Notes under the pieces: model-generated | Database searches by the model: none | Seen by the model: the letters and a program-made list of their open reading frames with translations, nothing else | Told to the model about the DNA's origin: nothing | In this document: positions 15,573 to 28,791 of the stretch, piece by piece | Layout: each line of letters starts with the position of its first letter | Position numbering within the stretch: position 1 is the stretch's first letter | NCBI GenBank assembly: GCA_949284695.1 | Contig: CASDWJ010000031.1 | Location: 1-40,621 of the forward strand | Direction: 5' to 3' | DNA: 40,621 nucleotides | Source: an uncultured Christensenella sp. | GTDB lineage: Bacteria > Bacillota > Clostridia > Christensenellales > UBA3700 | Position numbers and translations under genes: made by a program

Positions 15573-17666
15573 ATGCAAAAAGTATCGGACTATTTCGGCA
15601 GCATGGTCTTTGACGACAGGGTTATGAGAGCGACGTTGTCTGCGGACGTTTACAGATCTCTCAAAAAGACGATCGACAGGGGAGCGCAACTCGACATTTC
15701 GGTCGCGAACGCGGTCGCCAACGCGATGAAGGACTGGGCCGTTGCGCACGGAGCTACGCATTATACGCACTGGTTCCAGCCGCTGACGGGTATTACCGCC
15801 GAAAAGCACGACAGCTTTATCACTCCCGCTCCCGACGGCAGCGTGATCATGGAGTTCTCGGGCAAGGAGCTCATCAAGGGCGAGCCCGACGCGTCCAGCT
15901 TCCCTTCGGGAGGTCTCAGAGCCACGTTCGAAGCGAGAGGCTATACCGCGTGGGACCCCACTTCTTATGCGTTCATAAAGGGCAAGACGCTGTGCATACC
16001 CACCGCGTTCTGCTCGTACGGCGGCGAGGCACTTGACAAGAAGACCCCGCTTCTGCGCTCTATGGAAGCGCTCAACAGACAGGCGATGAGAATACTCAGG
16101 CTGTTCGGCAACACGGGCGTGAAATGCGTACGCACCTCTGTCGGACCCGAGCAGGAATATTTCCTTATCGACAAGGAGATGTACGACAAGCGTAAAGACC
16201 TGATATACACGGGACGTACGCTGTTCGGCGCAAAGCCGCCTAAGGGTCAGGAACTCGACGACCACTACTTCGGCGTGATCAAGCCGAGAGTGGAAGCGTA
16301 TATGGCTGATCTAAACGAGGAATTGTGGAAACTGGGCGTACTTGCCAAGACCGAGCACAACGAGGTCGCGCCCGCTCAGCACGAACTCGCGCCGATATAT
16401 TCGACGACAAACATCGCGACCGATCACAACCAGCTGACGATGGAGATCATGCAGAAGGTCGCTTCGCGTCACGGACTCGTATGTCTGCTTCACGAAAAGC
16501 CGTTTGCCGGCGTCAACGGCAGCGGTAAGCACAACAACTGGTCAATCTCGACCGACAAGGGCGTCAACCTGCTCACACCGGGCGAGACCCCGTACGAGAA
16601 CGCGCAGTTCCTGCTGTTCCTCTGCGCGGTGCTCAAGGCTGTGGACGACTATCAGGATCTTCTGAGGCTCGCCGTCGCGACTGCGGGCAACGACCACAGA
16701 CTGGGCGCGAACGAAGCGCCTCCCGCAGTGCTGTCGGTATTCCTCGGAGACGAACTTACCGCGGTACTCGACGCGATCGAGAACGACAAACCGTACAGCG
16801 GAAAGAAGAAAACTCAGCTCAAACTGGGCGTAGACGTGCTCCCGCTGTTCCAGAAGGACACGACTGACAGAAACAGAACGTCTCCGTTCGCGTTCACGGG
16901 CAACAAGTTCGAGTTCAGAATGCTCGGCTCGAGCAACAGCATTGCGTGCGCCAACATCATGCTCAACGCGGCGGTCGCGGAGAGTCTGAAACAGTACGCC
17001 GACAGGCTCGAGGGCGTCGAGGATTTCAACACCGCGCTGCACCTCATGATCAAAAAGACGATCAAGGATCACAAGAGGATAATCTTCAACGGCAACGGCT
17101 ACGACGAAGCCTGGATAAAAGAGGCGGAGAGGAGAGGACTTTCCAACTACCGCACAACGCCCGACTGCATGCCGCACCTGCTCGACAAGAAAAACGTGGA
17201 TATGCTCGTATCGCAGGGCGTTTACAGCGAGACCGAACTCAGATCAAGATGCGACATCATGCTCGACAACTACTGCAAGGCGGTGCTGATCGAGGCTGAG
17301 ACGATGGTGGACATGGCTGAAAAACAGATGATCCCGGCGATAGAAAAATACGTTTCCGAAATTTGTAAAACAGCAATTTCAAAGAAAAATTTCGCGCCTG
17401 ATATAAGTTGCGATTACGAACACGGGCTGGTAAAAAGTTTGTCTCAGTCGATAGAGCGCGCAGCCTCGTGTACAGCCGATCTCAAAGAAGTCGTCGCGCG
17501 CGTAAGGGATTTTTGTGATATAATATCCGAGGCGGATTTTATACGCGACGAGATCCTTCCGAGAATGAGCGCTCTCAGAGCGGTCGTGGACGAAGCCGAG
17601 ACCAAGACGGCGGCGGAATACTGGCCGGTGCCTACTTACGGCGAATTGCTGTTCGGCGTCAGATAA
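15573..17666 (+). CDS. glnN: Glutamine synthetase type III
   Basis: 697 residues, the length typical of GSIII (about 700), a large class found in Bacteroidota, cyanobacteria and some Clostridia. N-terminal signature: [17 protein letters not shown] core landmarks: [77 protein letters not shown], and [21 protein letters not shown]. The helical C-terminal region (about 560-697) is complete. First gene of an eight-gene operon; asnB starts 12 nt after its stop. A terminator in its leader implies control by antitermination. Confidence 0.96.
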   Translation: MQKVSDYFGSMVFDDRVMRATLSADVYRSLKKTIDRGAQLDISVANAVANAMKDWAVAHGATHYTHWFQPLTGITAEKHDSFITPAPDGSVIMEFSGKELIKGEPDASSFPSGGLRATFEARGYTAWDPTSYAFIKGKTLCIPTAFCSYGGEALDKKTPLLRSMEALNRQAMRILRLFGNTGVKCVRTSVGPEQEYFLIDKEMYDKRKDLIYTGRTLFGAKPPKGQELDDHYFGVIKPRVEAYMADLNEELWKLGVLAKTEHNEVAPAQHELAPIYSTTNIATDHNQLTMEIMQKVASRHGLVCLLHEKPFAGVNGSGKHNNWSISTDKGVNLLTPGETPYENAQFLLFLCAVLKAVDDYQDLLRLAVATAGNDHRLGANEAPPAVLSVFLGDELTAVLDAIENDKPYSGKKKTQLKLGVDVLPLFQKDTTDRNRTSPFAFTGNKFEFRMLGSSNSIACANIMLNAAVAESLKQYADRLEGVEDFNTALHLMIKKTIKDHKRIIFNGNGYDEAWIKEAERRGLSNYRTTPDCMPHLLDKKNVDMLVSQGVYSETELRSRCDIMLDNYCKAVLIEAETMVDMAEKQMIPAIEKYVSEICKTAISKKNFAPDISCDYEHGLVKSLSQSIERAASCTADLKEVVARVRDFCDIISEADFIRDEILPRMSALRAVVDEAETKTAAEYWPVPTYGELLFGVR

Positions 17667-17678
17667 AGGGAGGATATT

Positions 17679-19256
17679 ATGTGTTCTATAATGGCATATT
17701 GCCGCGAGGACGCTCCACGGGAAAAATTCGACGAAGGCTTTTCGCGGACGACGTCGCGAGGACCCGACGACAGCAGAGTCGAGGACGTAGGCGCGGGACT
17801 TATGGGCTTCCACAGGCTCGCGATAATGGGACTTACGCCCGAGGGCATGCAACCCTTCCGTCTCGGCGACGATTACGTCGTATGCAACGGCGAGATATAC
17901 GGGTTCGACAAATTCAGAAAAGCGCTTGAAGGCAAATACGCGTTCGCAAGCGATTCGGACTGCGAGGTGCTCCTGCCTCTCTATAAGGAGTACGGAACGG
18001 ATATGTTCGCAATGCTGGACGCGGAGTTTGCCTGCGTGATATACGACTCGGCGCGCGGCAGGTTCGTCGCGGCGAGAGACCCGATAGGTATCAGACCGTT
18101 GTTTTACGGCTACGACGAAACGGGTGCGGTGATGTTCGCGAGCGAGGCGATCAACCTCGTCGGACTGACCGACAAGATCGTGCCTTTCCCTCCCGGTTGT
18201 TACTACGACGGCGAGAAGTTCGTCAGATACTGCGATATCGCCGCGGTCTCAGAGGTCAGCAAGGACGGAGTGGAAGAAGCGTGCCGCAACATACGCGAAA
18301 AACTGGTCGCGGGCATTGAAAAGAGGCTTGTAGCGGACGCAAAAGTCGGCTTCCTGTTGAGCGGAGGACTCGATTCTTCTCTCGTCTGCGCGGTCGCCGC
18401 CAAGAAAAGCGACAAGCCGATAAGGACCTTTTCGATAGGCATGAGCGGGGACGCGATAGACCTCAAGTATGCGCGCGAAGTCGCCGATTATATCGGCAGC
18501 GACCACACCGAGGTCATCATCGATAAGGATAAAGTGCTCGCATCGCTCGACAAGGTGATAAAGACGCTCGGCACGTTCGACATCACGACGGTGCGCGCGA
18601 GCATAGGCATGTATCTCGTCTGCAAGGCGATACACGAGACGACCGACATAAGGGTGCTTCTGACGGGCGAGATATCCGACGAACTGTTCGGTTACAAGTA
18701 CACCGACTTCGCGCCGAACGCCGAAGAATTTCAGAAAGAGGCAGAAAAGCGCGTCAGTGAGCTGTATATGTACGACGTTCTGCGCGCGGACAGGTGCATA
18801 TCCGTCAACTCGCTCGAAGCGAGAGTGCCGTTCGGCGATCTCGACTTCGTAAAGTACGTGATGAGCCTGGATCCGTCGATAAAGATGAACGTCTACGGCA
18901 AGGGCAAGTATCTGCTGAGAAAGGCGTTTGAGGGAGACTGGCTCCCTTACGATATACTTATGAGAGAAAAAGCGGCTTTTTCGGACGCAGTCGGTCACTC
19001 GATGGTCGACTACCTGAAAGAGTACGCGGACGGGTATTATTCGGACGAAGAATACGAAGAAAAACGCGCGAAGTACAGTCATGCGCGCCCGTTCACCAAA
19101 GAATCGCTGTTGTACCGCGAGATATTTGAAAAGTACTATCCCGGGCAGGGGGAGATGATCAAAGACTTCTGGATGCCCAACAAGAGCTGGAAGGGCTGCG
19201 ACGTGTCCGACCCGTCCGCAAGGGTGCTTTCCAACTACGGCGACAGCGGAAAATAA
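17679..19256 (+). CDS. asnB: Asparagine synthetase B (glutamine-hydrolysing)
   Basis: 525 residues. N-terminal class II glutaminase with nucleophile Cys2 directly after the start Met (MCSIMAYC), GFHRLAIMG and CNGEIYGF. The C-terminal ATP-pyrophosphatase domain has LSGGLDSS at 227-234, then LLTGEISDELFGYKYT and EARVPFGDLDFV. It makes asparagine from aspartate, ATP and glutamine-derived ammonia in the cytosol. Length and domain order are as in E. coli AsnB (about 554). It follows glnN by 12 nt, so glutamine made by GlnN and its use by AsnB are expressed together. Confidence 0.94.
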   Translation: MCSIMAYCREDAPREKFDEGFSRTTSRGPDDSRVEDVGAGLMGFHRLAIMGLTPEGMQPFRLGDDYVVCNGEIYGFDKFRKALEGKYAFASDSDCEVLLPLYKEYGTDMFAMLDAEFACVIYDSARGRFVAARDPIGIRPLFYGYDETGAVMFASEAINLVGLTDKIVPFPPGCYYDGEKFVRYCDIAAVSEVSKDGVEEACRNIREKLVAGIEKRLVADAKVGFLLSGGLDSSLVCAVAAKKSDKPIRTFSIGMSGDAIDLKYAREVADYIGSDHTEVIIDKDKVLASLDKVIKTLGTFDITTVRASIGMYLVCKAIHETTDIRVLLTGEISDELFGYKYTDFAPNAEEFQKEAEKRVSELYMYDVLRADRCISVNSLEARVPFGDLDFVKYVMSLDPSIKMNVYGKGKYLLRKAFEGDWLPYDILMREKAAFSDAVGHSMVDYLKEYADGYYSDEEYEEKRAKYSHARPFTKESLLYREIFEKYYPGQGEMIKDFWMPNKSWKGCDVSDPSARVLSNYGDSGK

Positions 19257-19289
19257 AGCGGCAAAAAAATATATTCGAGAGGCATATAT

Positions 19290-20819
19290 ATGGAAAAAAT
19301 TCTGGTACTCGATTTCGGAGGGCAGTACAATCAGCTCATCGCGCGCAGAGTGCGCGAGCAGAACGTCTACGCCGAGATCAAACCCTACAACAGGATCACC
19401 GCGCAACAGATCGCGGAAGCGGGCTACAAAGGCATTATTTTTACCGGCGGCCCCAACAGCGTTTACGACGAAAAGTCGCCGCATTGCGACAAAAAAGTGC
19501 TTGAACTCGGCATACCCGTGCTCGGGATATGCTACGGCGCACAGCTCACCGCATGGCTTTGCGGGGGAGAGATATGCAGCGCGGGTTCGCTGGGCGAATA
19601 CGGCAAGATTGAGCTTGAAGTCAAAGACGATCCTTTGTTCGAGGGAGTACCCGAAAAAAGTATATGCTGGATGAGTCATACCGACTACATTAAGCGCGTG
19701 CCCGAAGGCTTTCGCGTCACCGCTACGACAGAGCATTGCCCGTGCGCCGCGATGAGCGACGGCAAGGGGATCTACGCGGTGCAGTTCCACCCCGAGGTCA
19801 CGCATACGGTATACGGCAAGAGGATGCTCCACAACTTCCTGTTCGCGATATGCAGATGTTCGGGAGACTGGAAGATGTCGGATTTTGCAAAAGAAGCCGT
19901 AGAGAAATACAGAAATCAGCTCAAGGGCAAGAAGGTGCTCTGCGCGCTGTCGGGCGGCGTTGATTCGTCGGTCGCGGCGGTGCTCCTGCACAAGGCGATC
20001 GGCTCGGATCTGACCTGCGTATTCGTGGACCACGGTCTGCTCAGAAAGGACGAAGGCGACATGGTCGAGCGCACTTTCAAAAAGCGCTTCGACATGAACA
20101 TAATCAGGGTGAACGCAGAGGATCTGTTCCTCGAGAAGCTCAAGGGCGTGACAGAACCCGAGAAAAAGCGCAAGATAATCGGAGAAGAATTTATCCGCGT
20201 ATTCGAGCGCGAGGCTAAGAAGATAGGCAAGGTCAACTATCTCGTGCAGGGCACGATCTATCCCGACGTCATAGAGAGCGGCGCGGGAGACGCTTCTACG
20301 ATCAAGAGCCACCACAACGTCGGCGGACTGCCCAGCGTCATCGACTTCGACGAGATAATAGAGCCGCTCCGCGAGCTGTTCAAGGACGAAGTGCGCGCTG
20401 TGGGCACCGAACTGGGCATACCCCACGACCTCGTATGGCGTCAGCCTTTCCCGGGACCCGGACTCGCGATAAGAGTCATCGGAGAGATAACCAAAGACAA
20501 ACTGGATACGCTGAGAGACGCGGACGCTATCTTCAGAGAGGAGGTCGTCAACGCGGGTCTCGAAAAGATCACCAATCAGTATTTCGCGGTGCTGACCGAC
20601 ACGAGAAGCGTCGGCGTCATGGGCGACGCGAGAACATACGGATATACGGTCGCGCTCAGAGCGGTCACGACGGACGACTTTATGACCGCGGACTGGACGC
20701 GCCTGCCTTACGAGGTACTCGAAAAGGCGAGCAGCAGAATCACCAACGAAGTGAGGACTATCGGCAGAGTCGTCTACGATATCACCTCAAAACCGCCCGC
20801 GACGGTCGAATGGGAGTAA
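19290..20819 (+). CDS. guaA: GMP synthase (glutamine-hydrolysing)
   Basis: 509 residues. Converts XMP to GMP. The N-terminal class I glutaminase has GGPNSVYD, nucleophile Cys81 in GICYGAQ, and FHPEVTHT. The PPi-synthetase P-loop is LSGGVDSS (220-227). The C-terminal dimerisation domain ends with ISSKPP-like [13 protein letters not shown], the family signature. The gap to asnB is 33 nt with a moderate ribosome-binding site (GAGAGG). That gap is too short for a purine riboswitch, so control must come from the operon promoter and leader. Confidence 0.97.
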   Translation: MEKILVLDFGGQYNQLIARRVREQNVYAEIKPYNRITAQQIAEAGYKGIIFTGGPNSVYDEKSPHCDKKVLELGIPVLGICYGAQLTAWLCGGEICSAGSLGEYGKIELEVKDDPLFEGVPEKSICWMSHTDYIKRVPEGFRVTATTEHCPCAAMSDGKGIYAVQFHPEVTHTVYGKRMLHNFLFAICRCSGDWKMSDFAKEAVEKYRNQLKGKKVLCALSGGVDSSVAAVLLHKAIGSDLTCVFVDHGLLRKDEGDMVERTFKKRFDMNIIRVNAEDLFLEKLKGVTEPEKKRKIIGEEFIRVFEREAKKIGKVNYLVQGTIYPDVIESGAGDASTIKSHHNVGGLPSVIDFDEIIEPLRELFKDEVRAVGTELGIPHDLVWRQPFPGPGLAIRVIGEITKDKLDTLRDADAIFREEVVNAGLEKITNQYFAVLTDTRSVGVMGDARTYGYTVALRAVTTDDFMTADWTRLPYEVLEKASSRITNEVRTIGRVVYDITSKPPATVEWE

Positions 20820-20829
20820 ATCGCGGTAA

Positions 20830-23541
<2,712 letters not shown>

Positions 23542-23549
<8 letters not shown>

Positions 23550-26500
23550 GCGTACAGACATCAAGAAAATTCTCGTGATAGGATCTGGACCTATCGTTAT
23601 AGGTCAGGCGGCGGAATTCGACTACGCGGGCACGCAGGCTTGCCTCGCGCTCAAGGAGGAGGGGTACGAGGTCGTGCTCTGCAACTCCAACCCCGCTACG
23701 ATAATGACGGACACGTCCATTGCCGACAAAGTGTATATGGAGCCGCTGACGCTCGAGTATATCGCCAAGATAATCCGCTTCGAGCGCCCCGACGCGATAA
23801 TCCCAGGCATCGGAGGACAGACGGGACTCAACCTCGCGATGCAGCTTGAGAAAAAAGGCATACTCAGAGAATGCCGCGTAGAACTTCTCGGCACGAACAG
23901 CGCGAGCATAGAAAAGGCTGAGGACAGAGAGCTTTTCAAAGAGCTTTGCGAGTCGCTCGGCGAACCCGTGCTTCCGTCCGAGATAGCAAATTCGATCGAA
24001 GAAGGGCTAAGGGCGGTCGAACATATCGGTTACCCCGTCGTGCTCAGACCCGCGTTCACGCTGGGCGGTACGGGCGGCGGCTTTGCCGACAACGAGGAGG
24101 AGTTCCTCGAGATAATCAAGAACGCGCTCGCGCTCTCTCCCGTACATCAGGTGCTCGTAGAAAAGAGCATCAAGGGCTTCAAGGAGATAGAGTACGAGGT
24201 CATGCGCGATGCCAACGACACCGCAATAACCATCTGTAACATGGAAAACCTCGACCCTGTCGGCATACACACGGGCGACTCGATAGTCGTATGTCCGTCG
24301 CAGACGCTGACCAACAGAGAGTATCACATGTTGAGAGACAGCGCGCTCAAAATAATAAGGGCGCTCGAGATAAAGGGCGGTTGCAACGTGCAGTTCGCGC
24401 TCGATCCCAAGTCTTTCCAATATTATCTGATAGAAGTCAATCCGCGCGTTTCGCGTTCTTCCGCGCTCGCGTCCAAGGCGAGCGGCTACCCGATAGCGCG
24501 CGTATCGGCAAAGATAGGCGTGGGTATGAATCTCGACGAGATAATGCTCGCCAATACCCCCGCGTCGTTCGAGCCGTCGCTCGACTACGTGGTCACCAAG
24601 ATGCCGCGTTTCCCGTTCGACAAATTCGCTGATGCCAACAACAAGCTCGGCACGCAGATGAAGGCGACGGGCGAGGTCATGAGCGTGGGCAGGACTTTCG
24701 AGGAGAGCCTTCTCAAGGCGGTGCGTTCGCTCGAGACGGGCGTGAATCACGTCTATATGGCAAAGTTCGACGATATGGACGAACAGGCGCTTATCGATTA
24801 TATAAAGATAGGCACGGACGACAGGATATACGCGATCGCGCAGCTCTTCCGTCTCGGAGTTTCCGAGGAGAAGATCAACGCGGCGACCGCGATAGACGAT
24901 TTCTTCCTGCACAAGATAAAGCATATCGTAGAGATAGAAAAGTCGCTCAAAGACAGCGGCGCGACCAAGGAAGCGGTGCTTGAAGCCAAGCACTTCGGTT
25001 TCTCGGACAAGAGCGTCGCGAAGTATGCCGGCACGACAGAGGAGAAGGTGAGAGAGATCCGTGAGAAAAACGGCATCAGACCCGTCTACAAGATGATCGA
25101 CAGCTGTGCGTCAGAGTTTGAGAGCTACATCCCGTATTTCTACTCGACTTACGAGCAGGAGAACGAGTCGATAGTATCCGACAAGAAAAAAGTCGTCGTG
25201 CTCGGCAGCGGTCCCATCCGCATAGGTCAGGGAGTGGAGTTCGATTATTCAACCGTGCACGCGGTCAAGACGATCAAAAAGGCGGGCTTTGAGGCGATCA
25301 TCATCAACAACAACCCCGAGACGGTCTCAACCGACTACACGACTTCGGACAAACTGTATTTCGAGCCGCTTTGCGTCGAGGACGTCATGAACGTCGTCGA
25401 AATGGAAAAGCCCATCGGCGTCATCGCATCTCTCGGCGGTCAGACGGCGATCAACCTCGCGGAGCCGCTCAGCGCGCGCGGCGTTAAGATAATCGGCACC
25501 GACCGCGACGCGATAGAAAAGGCGGAAAACCGCGACGCGTTTGAAAAACTGCTCGTCGATCTCAACATACCTCAGCCCAAGGGCAGAGCGGTCACGAAGA
25601 TCGAGGACGGTATCGCGGCGGCAAAAGAGATAGGTTACCCCGTGCTCGTGCGCCCCAGCTTCGTACTGGGAGGCAGGGCGATGAGAATAGTCGCGGGCGA
25701 AGAACAGCTGCGCCATTACCTCAAGACGGCGGTCGAGATAGACGAGGACAAACCCGTGCTCGTCGACAAGTACATCAAAGGCAAAGAGGTCGAGGTCGAC
25801 GCGGTATGCGACGGCAAAGACGTGTTCGTGCCGGGCATTATGGAGCTCGTCGAACGCACCGGCGTACACTCGGGCGACTCGATCAGCGTGTATCCGTCCT
25901 TCTCGATATCGCAGAAGGTCAAGGACGTGATTCTCGACTATACGCAGAAGCTGGGCCTCGGCATAGGCATAATAGGACTTTTCAACATCCAGTTCATCGT
26001 CGATAAGGAAGACAACGTGTTCATCATCGAGGTCAACCCGCGTTCTTCGCGCACCGTGCCCTTCCTTTCAAAGGCGACGGGATACGACCTCGCCGACATC
26101 GCGACTCTCGTGATACTGGGCAAGAGCCTCAAGGAGCAGGGGATAAACGTAGTCTATCCCGAGGAAAAGAAGCGTTGTTACGCAAAAGCGCCCGCTTTCT
26201 CGTTCTCCAAGCTCCGCGGTATGGATTCCTATCTGTCTCCCGAGATGAAGTCGACGGGCGAGGCGATAGGTTACGACAAGAGCCTGACCCGCGCGCTTTA
26301 CAAGGCGTTGCAGGCTTCGGGCGTAAAGGTGCAGAATTACGGCACTGTGCTCGCGACGATCGCCGACGACGACAAAGAGGAAGCGCTCCCGCTGATACGC
26401 AGGTTCTACAACCTCGGCTTTAATATCGAAGCGACCGCCGGCACCGCGAAATTCCTCAAGAGCCACGGCATAAAGACGCGCGTAATGCAGAAAATAAGCG

Positions 26501-26724
26501 AGGGATCGACCGACATCCTCGACTCTATACGTCAGGGTTACGTGACCTACGTCATCAATACGAGGGACGTCAGCAGTGAAAACAGGATCTCGGACGGTTC
26601 CGCGATAAGACAATGCGCGATCGAGAACAACGTCACCGTTCTCACCGCGCTCGATACGGTCAGGGCGCTTCTCGACGTGCTCGAGGAGATCACTCTCAGC
26701 GTATCCACGATCGACGCCAATTAG
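23542..26724 (+). CDS. carB: Carbamoyl-phosphate synthase large subunit
   Basis: 1060 residues, normal (1060-1075). Two homologous ATP-grasp halves: the first starts [25 protein letters not shown], the second near residue 550 with [20 protein letters not shown]. The C-terminal regulatory MGS-like domain (about 930-1060) contains [19 protein letters not shown]. It joins bicarbonate, CarA-derived ammonia and two ATP to carbamoyl phosphate. dapF starts 8 nt after its stop. Confidence 0.97.
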
Positions 26725-26732
26725 GAGAAAAT

Positions 26733-27515
26733 ATGAAATTCACAAAAATGGAGGGACTCGGCAACGACTACGTATACGTATACGGCGCGCCGAAGAATCC
26801 CGAAGAACTCAGCGTCAAGCTGTCGGACAGACATTTCGGCATAGGCGGAGACGGCCTCGTGCTGATAAGCCTTTCTGACGTCGCCGATTTTAAAATGCGC
26901 ATATTCAACGCGGACGGAAGCGAGGCGAAGATGTGCGGCAACGGAGTACGCTGTGTGGGCAAATACGTATACGACAAAGGCTATACCAAAAAGACGGAAC
27001 TTGCCGTTGAGACCCTCTCGGGCATAAAATATCTCAGTCTGTCCGTCAAAGACGGCAAGGTTGACACGGTCTCTGTCGATATGGGCAAAGTCGTCGTCGG
27101 AGAGGAAGAAACGCTCGACGTAGCGGGCGGCGTAAAGCTGATGCCCGTAGACGTAGGCAATCCTCACGCGGTGATTTTCGTCGACGACGCGGACAAGGCT
27201 CCCGTAGACACCGTAGGTCCGATGATAGAGAAAAACCCTCGCTTCCCGGGCGGGGTCAACGTCGAGTTCGTCAGCATAAGCGGCAAAAACAAACTGCGCA
27301 TGCGCGTCTGGGAACGCGGCAGCGGCATAACCATGGCATGCGGTACGGGCACCTGCGCCAGCGTTGCGGCGGCGATCGCGAAAGGATATTGCGACGAGGC
27401 GGCTGACGTTGACGTGACGCTTGACGGCGGCGTGCTGACGATAAGAAAAGACGGCGACAAGGTGATCATGACGGGTCCCGCGCGTACCGTCTTTGAAGGA
27501 GAGATCGAATGTTAA
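26733..27515 (+). CDS. dapF: Diaminopimelate epimerase
   Basis: 260 residues from the ATG preceded by AGGAG. The open frame extends upstream into carB but has no start site there. Interconverts LL- and meso-diaminopimelate for lysine and peptidoglycan. The two catalytic cysteines are Cys74 (GNGVRCVGKY) and Cys203 (ACGTGTCAS). The start is KFTKMEGLGNDYV. Slightly shorter than E. coli DapF (274). It overlaps dapL by 7 nt. Confidence 0.95.
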   Translation: MKFTKMEGLGNDYVYVYGAPKNPEELSVKLSDRHFGIGGDGLVLISLSDVADFKMRIFNADGSEAKMCGNGVRCVGKYVYDKGYTKKTELAVETLSGIKYLSLSVKDGKVDTVSVDMGKVVVGEEETLDVAGGVKLMPVDVGNPHAVIFVDDADKAPVDTVGPMIEKNPRFPGGVNVEFVSISGKNKLRMRVWERGSGITMACGTGTCASVAAAIAKGYCDEAADVDVTLDGGVLTIRKDGDKVIMTGPARTVFEGEIEC

Positions 27516-28696
27516 AACCCAATCACAATTACGAGAATCTCAAAGATTCTTACCTTTTTTACAGGATAGCGCAAAAGACGAGAGCGTACGTTGAAAGCCA
27601 CGACGGCGCATATCTTTACAGACTCGGCATAGGAGACGTGTCTCTGCCTCTCTGCGACGAAGTGATAAAAGCGCTTCACGAAGCGGTGGACGATCAGGCA
27701 AAAAAAGAGACCTTCCACGGCTATATGCCGGAGTGCGGCGCGCACTTTTTCAGGACAGCAGTTGCAAGTTATTATCAACACAGGGGCGTAAAAATCGATC
27801 CGGAAGAAGTGTTTGTGTCAAGCGGCGCGAGCGACGAGCTGGGCGATATCCTCGACCTTTTCGACAAGTCGGACGACGCGTTGATACCCGAGCCGGCATA
27901 CCCTGCCTACGTCGACGCCAACGTGATGGCGGGCAGGAAGATAGTGCATCTCGCATCGGGCAAGGACAACGGTTTTCTTCCCGTACCCGACGACGGCGTA
28001 AAGGCGCAGATACTCTATATCTGTTCTCCCAACAACCCGACGGGCGCGGTGTTCACCAAAGAGAAGCTCAAGAAGTGGGTCGACTACGCCAACGCTACGG
28101 GCGCGGTGATACTGTTCGACGCGGCTTACGAGGCTTTCATCGAGGACGACAGCCTGCCGCACAGCATTTTCGAGATAGAAGGCGCGAGGACGTGCGCGAT
28201 AGAGATATGCTCGCTGTCCAAGACGGCGGGATTCACCGGCACGCGTTGCGGCTATACCGTGATTCCCAAAGAGCTTGAAAGAGAGGGGATGAACCTCAAC
28301 GCGATGTGGGTCAGGAACCGCACCACCAAGACTAACGGCGTGTCGTATATCCTGCAAAAGGGCGCGGCGGCAGTCTTTACAGAAGAAGGACAAAAGCAGA
28401 TCAGGGCGAATATCGCCGTATACAAGCGCAACGCGAAATATCTGACAGACGCGCTCGACAAACTCGGCATCTGGTACTGCGGCGGCAAAAACGCGCCATA
28501 TATCTGGATGAAGTGCCCGCGCGGAATGAGCAGCTGGGAATTCTTCGACTTCCTTCTCGAAAAGGCGCAGATTGTCGGCACTCCCGGCGAAGGTTTCGGC
28601 TCGTGCGGCGAGGGATATTTCAGATTTTCCACTTTCGGCAGTCCCGAGGATACGAAGATCGCTGCGGAAAAGCTCATAGAGCTTCTCTCTGAATAA
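27509..28696 (+). CDS. dapL: LL-diaminopimelate aminotransferase
   Basis: 395 residues. A PLP enzyme of fold type I that makes LL-diaminopimelate from tetrahydrodipicolinate, taking the amino group from glutamate and bypassing the DapD/C/E steps. DapL features: LGIGDVSLPLC, FHGYMPECGAHFFRTAVASYY, CSPNNPTGAVF, and the PLP lysine Lys238 in SLSKTAGFTGTRCGYTV. Pairing with dapF is common in organisms that use this route. Last gene of the glnN operon. It needs glutamate as donor, so it fits the nitrogen theme. Confidence 0.95.
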   Translation: MLKPNHNYENLKDSYLFYRIAQKTRAYVESHDGAYLYRLGIGDVSLPLCDEVIKALHEAVDDQAKKETFHGYMPECGAHFFRTAVASYYQHRGVKIDPEEVFVSSGASDELGDILDLFDKSDDALIPEPAYPAYVDANVMAGRKIVHLASGKDNGFLPVPDDGVKAQILYICSPNNPTGAVFTKEKLKKWVDYANATGAVILFDAAYEAFIEDDSLPHSIFEIEGARTCAIEICSLSKTAGFTGTRCGYTVIPKELEREGMNLNAMWVRNRTTKTNGVSYILQKGAAAVFTEEGQKQIRANIAVYKRNAKYLTDALDKLGIWYCGGKNAPYIWMKCPRGMSSWEFFDFLLEKAQIVGTPGEGFGSCGEGYFRFSTFGSPEDTKIAAEKLIELLSE

Positions 28697-28717
28697 AATC
28701 GGATATACAGACCGCAT

Positions 28718-28747
28718 AAAAAAGACGCACGACCGTGCGTCTTTTTT
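28718..28747. terminator. Bidirectional terminator between dapL and pcrA
   Basis: AAGACGCAC (28722-28730), loop GACC, GTGCGTCTT (28735-28743), flanked by an A-tract and a T-tract. It ends the plus-strand glnN operon. On the minus strand it lies 45 nt after the helicase stop codon. Confidence 0.92.
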
Positions 28748-28761
28748 CTTGTCCATACTTT

Positions 28762-28787
28762 TGAAATTTTCCTGCCCGTGTAGGTAA
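28762..28787 (-). repeat. Copy 2 of the 26-nt dispersed repeat
   Basis: Core TTCCTGCCCGTGTAGGT; 22 of 26 positions match the copy at 7122-7147. It begins 4 nt beyond the pcrA stop codon on the minus strand and lies between that stop and the shared terminator. Confidence 0.6.
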
Positions 28788-28791
28788 AACG

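Noticed and set aside
18249..20426. Very long minus-strand open frame (725 codons) across asnB and guaA
   Set aside because: It is antisense to two clearly conserved genes, has no ribosome-binding site or recognisable domain, and is explained by the codon bias of the genes on the other strand. The same applies to long antisense frames at 874-2106, 12731-14353, 22329-23564 and 28798-30030.
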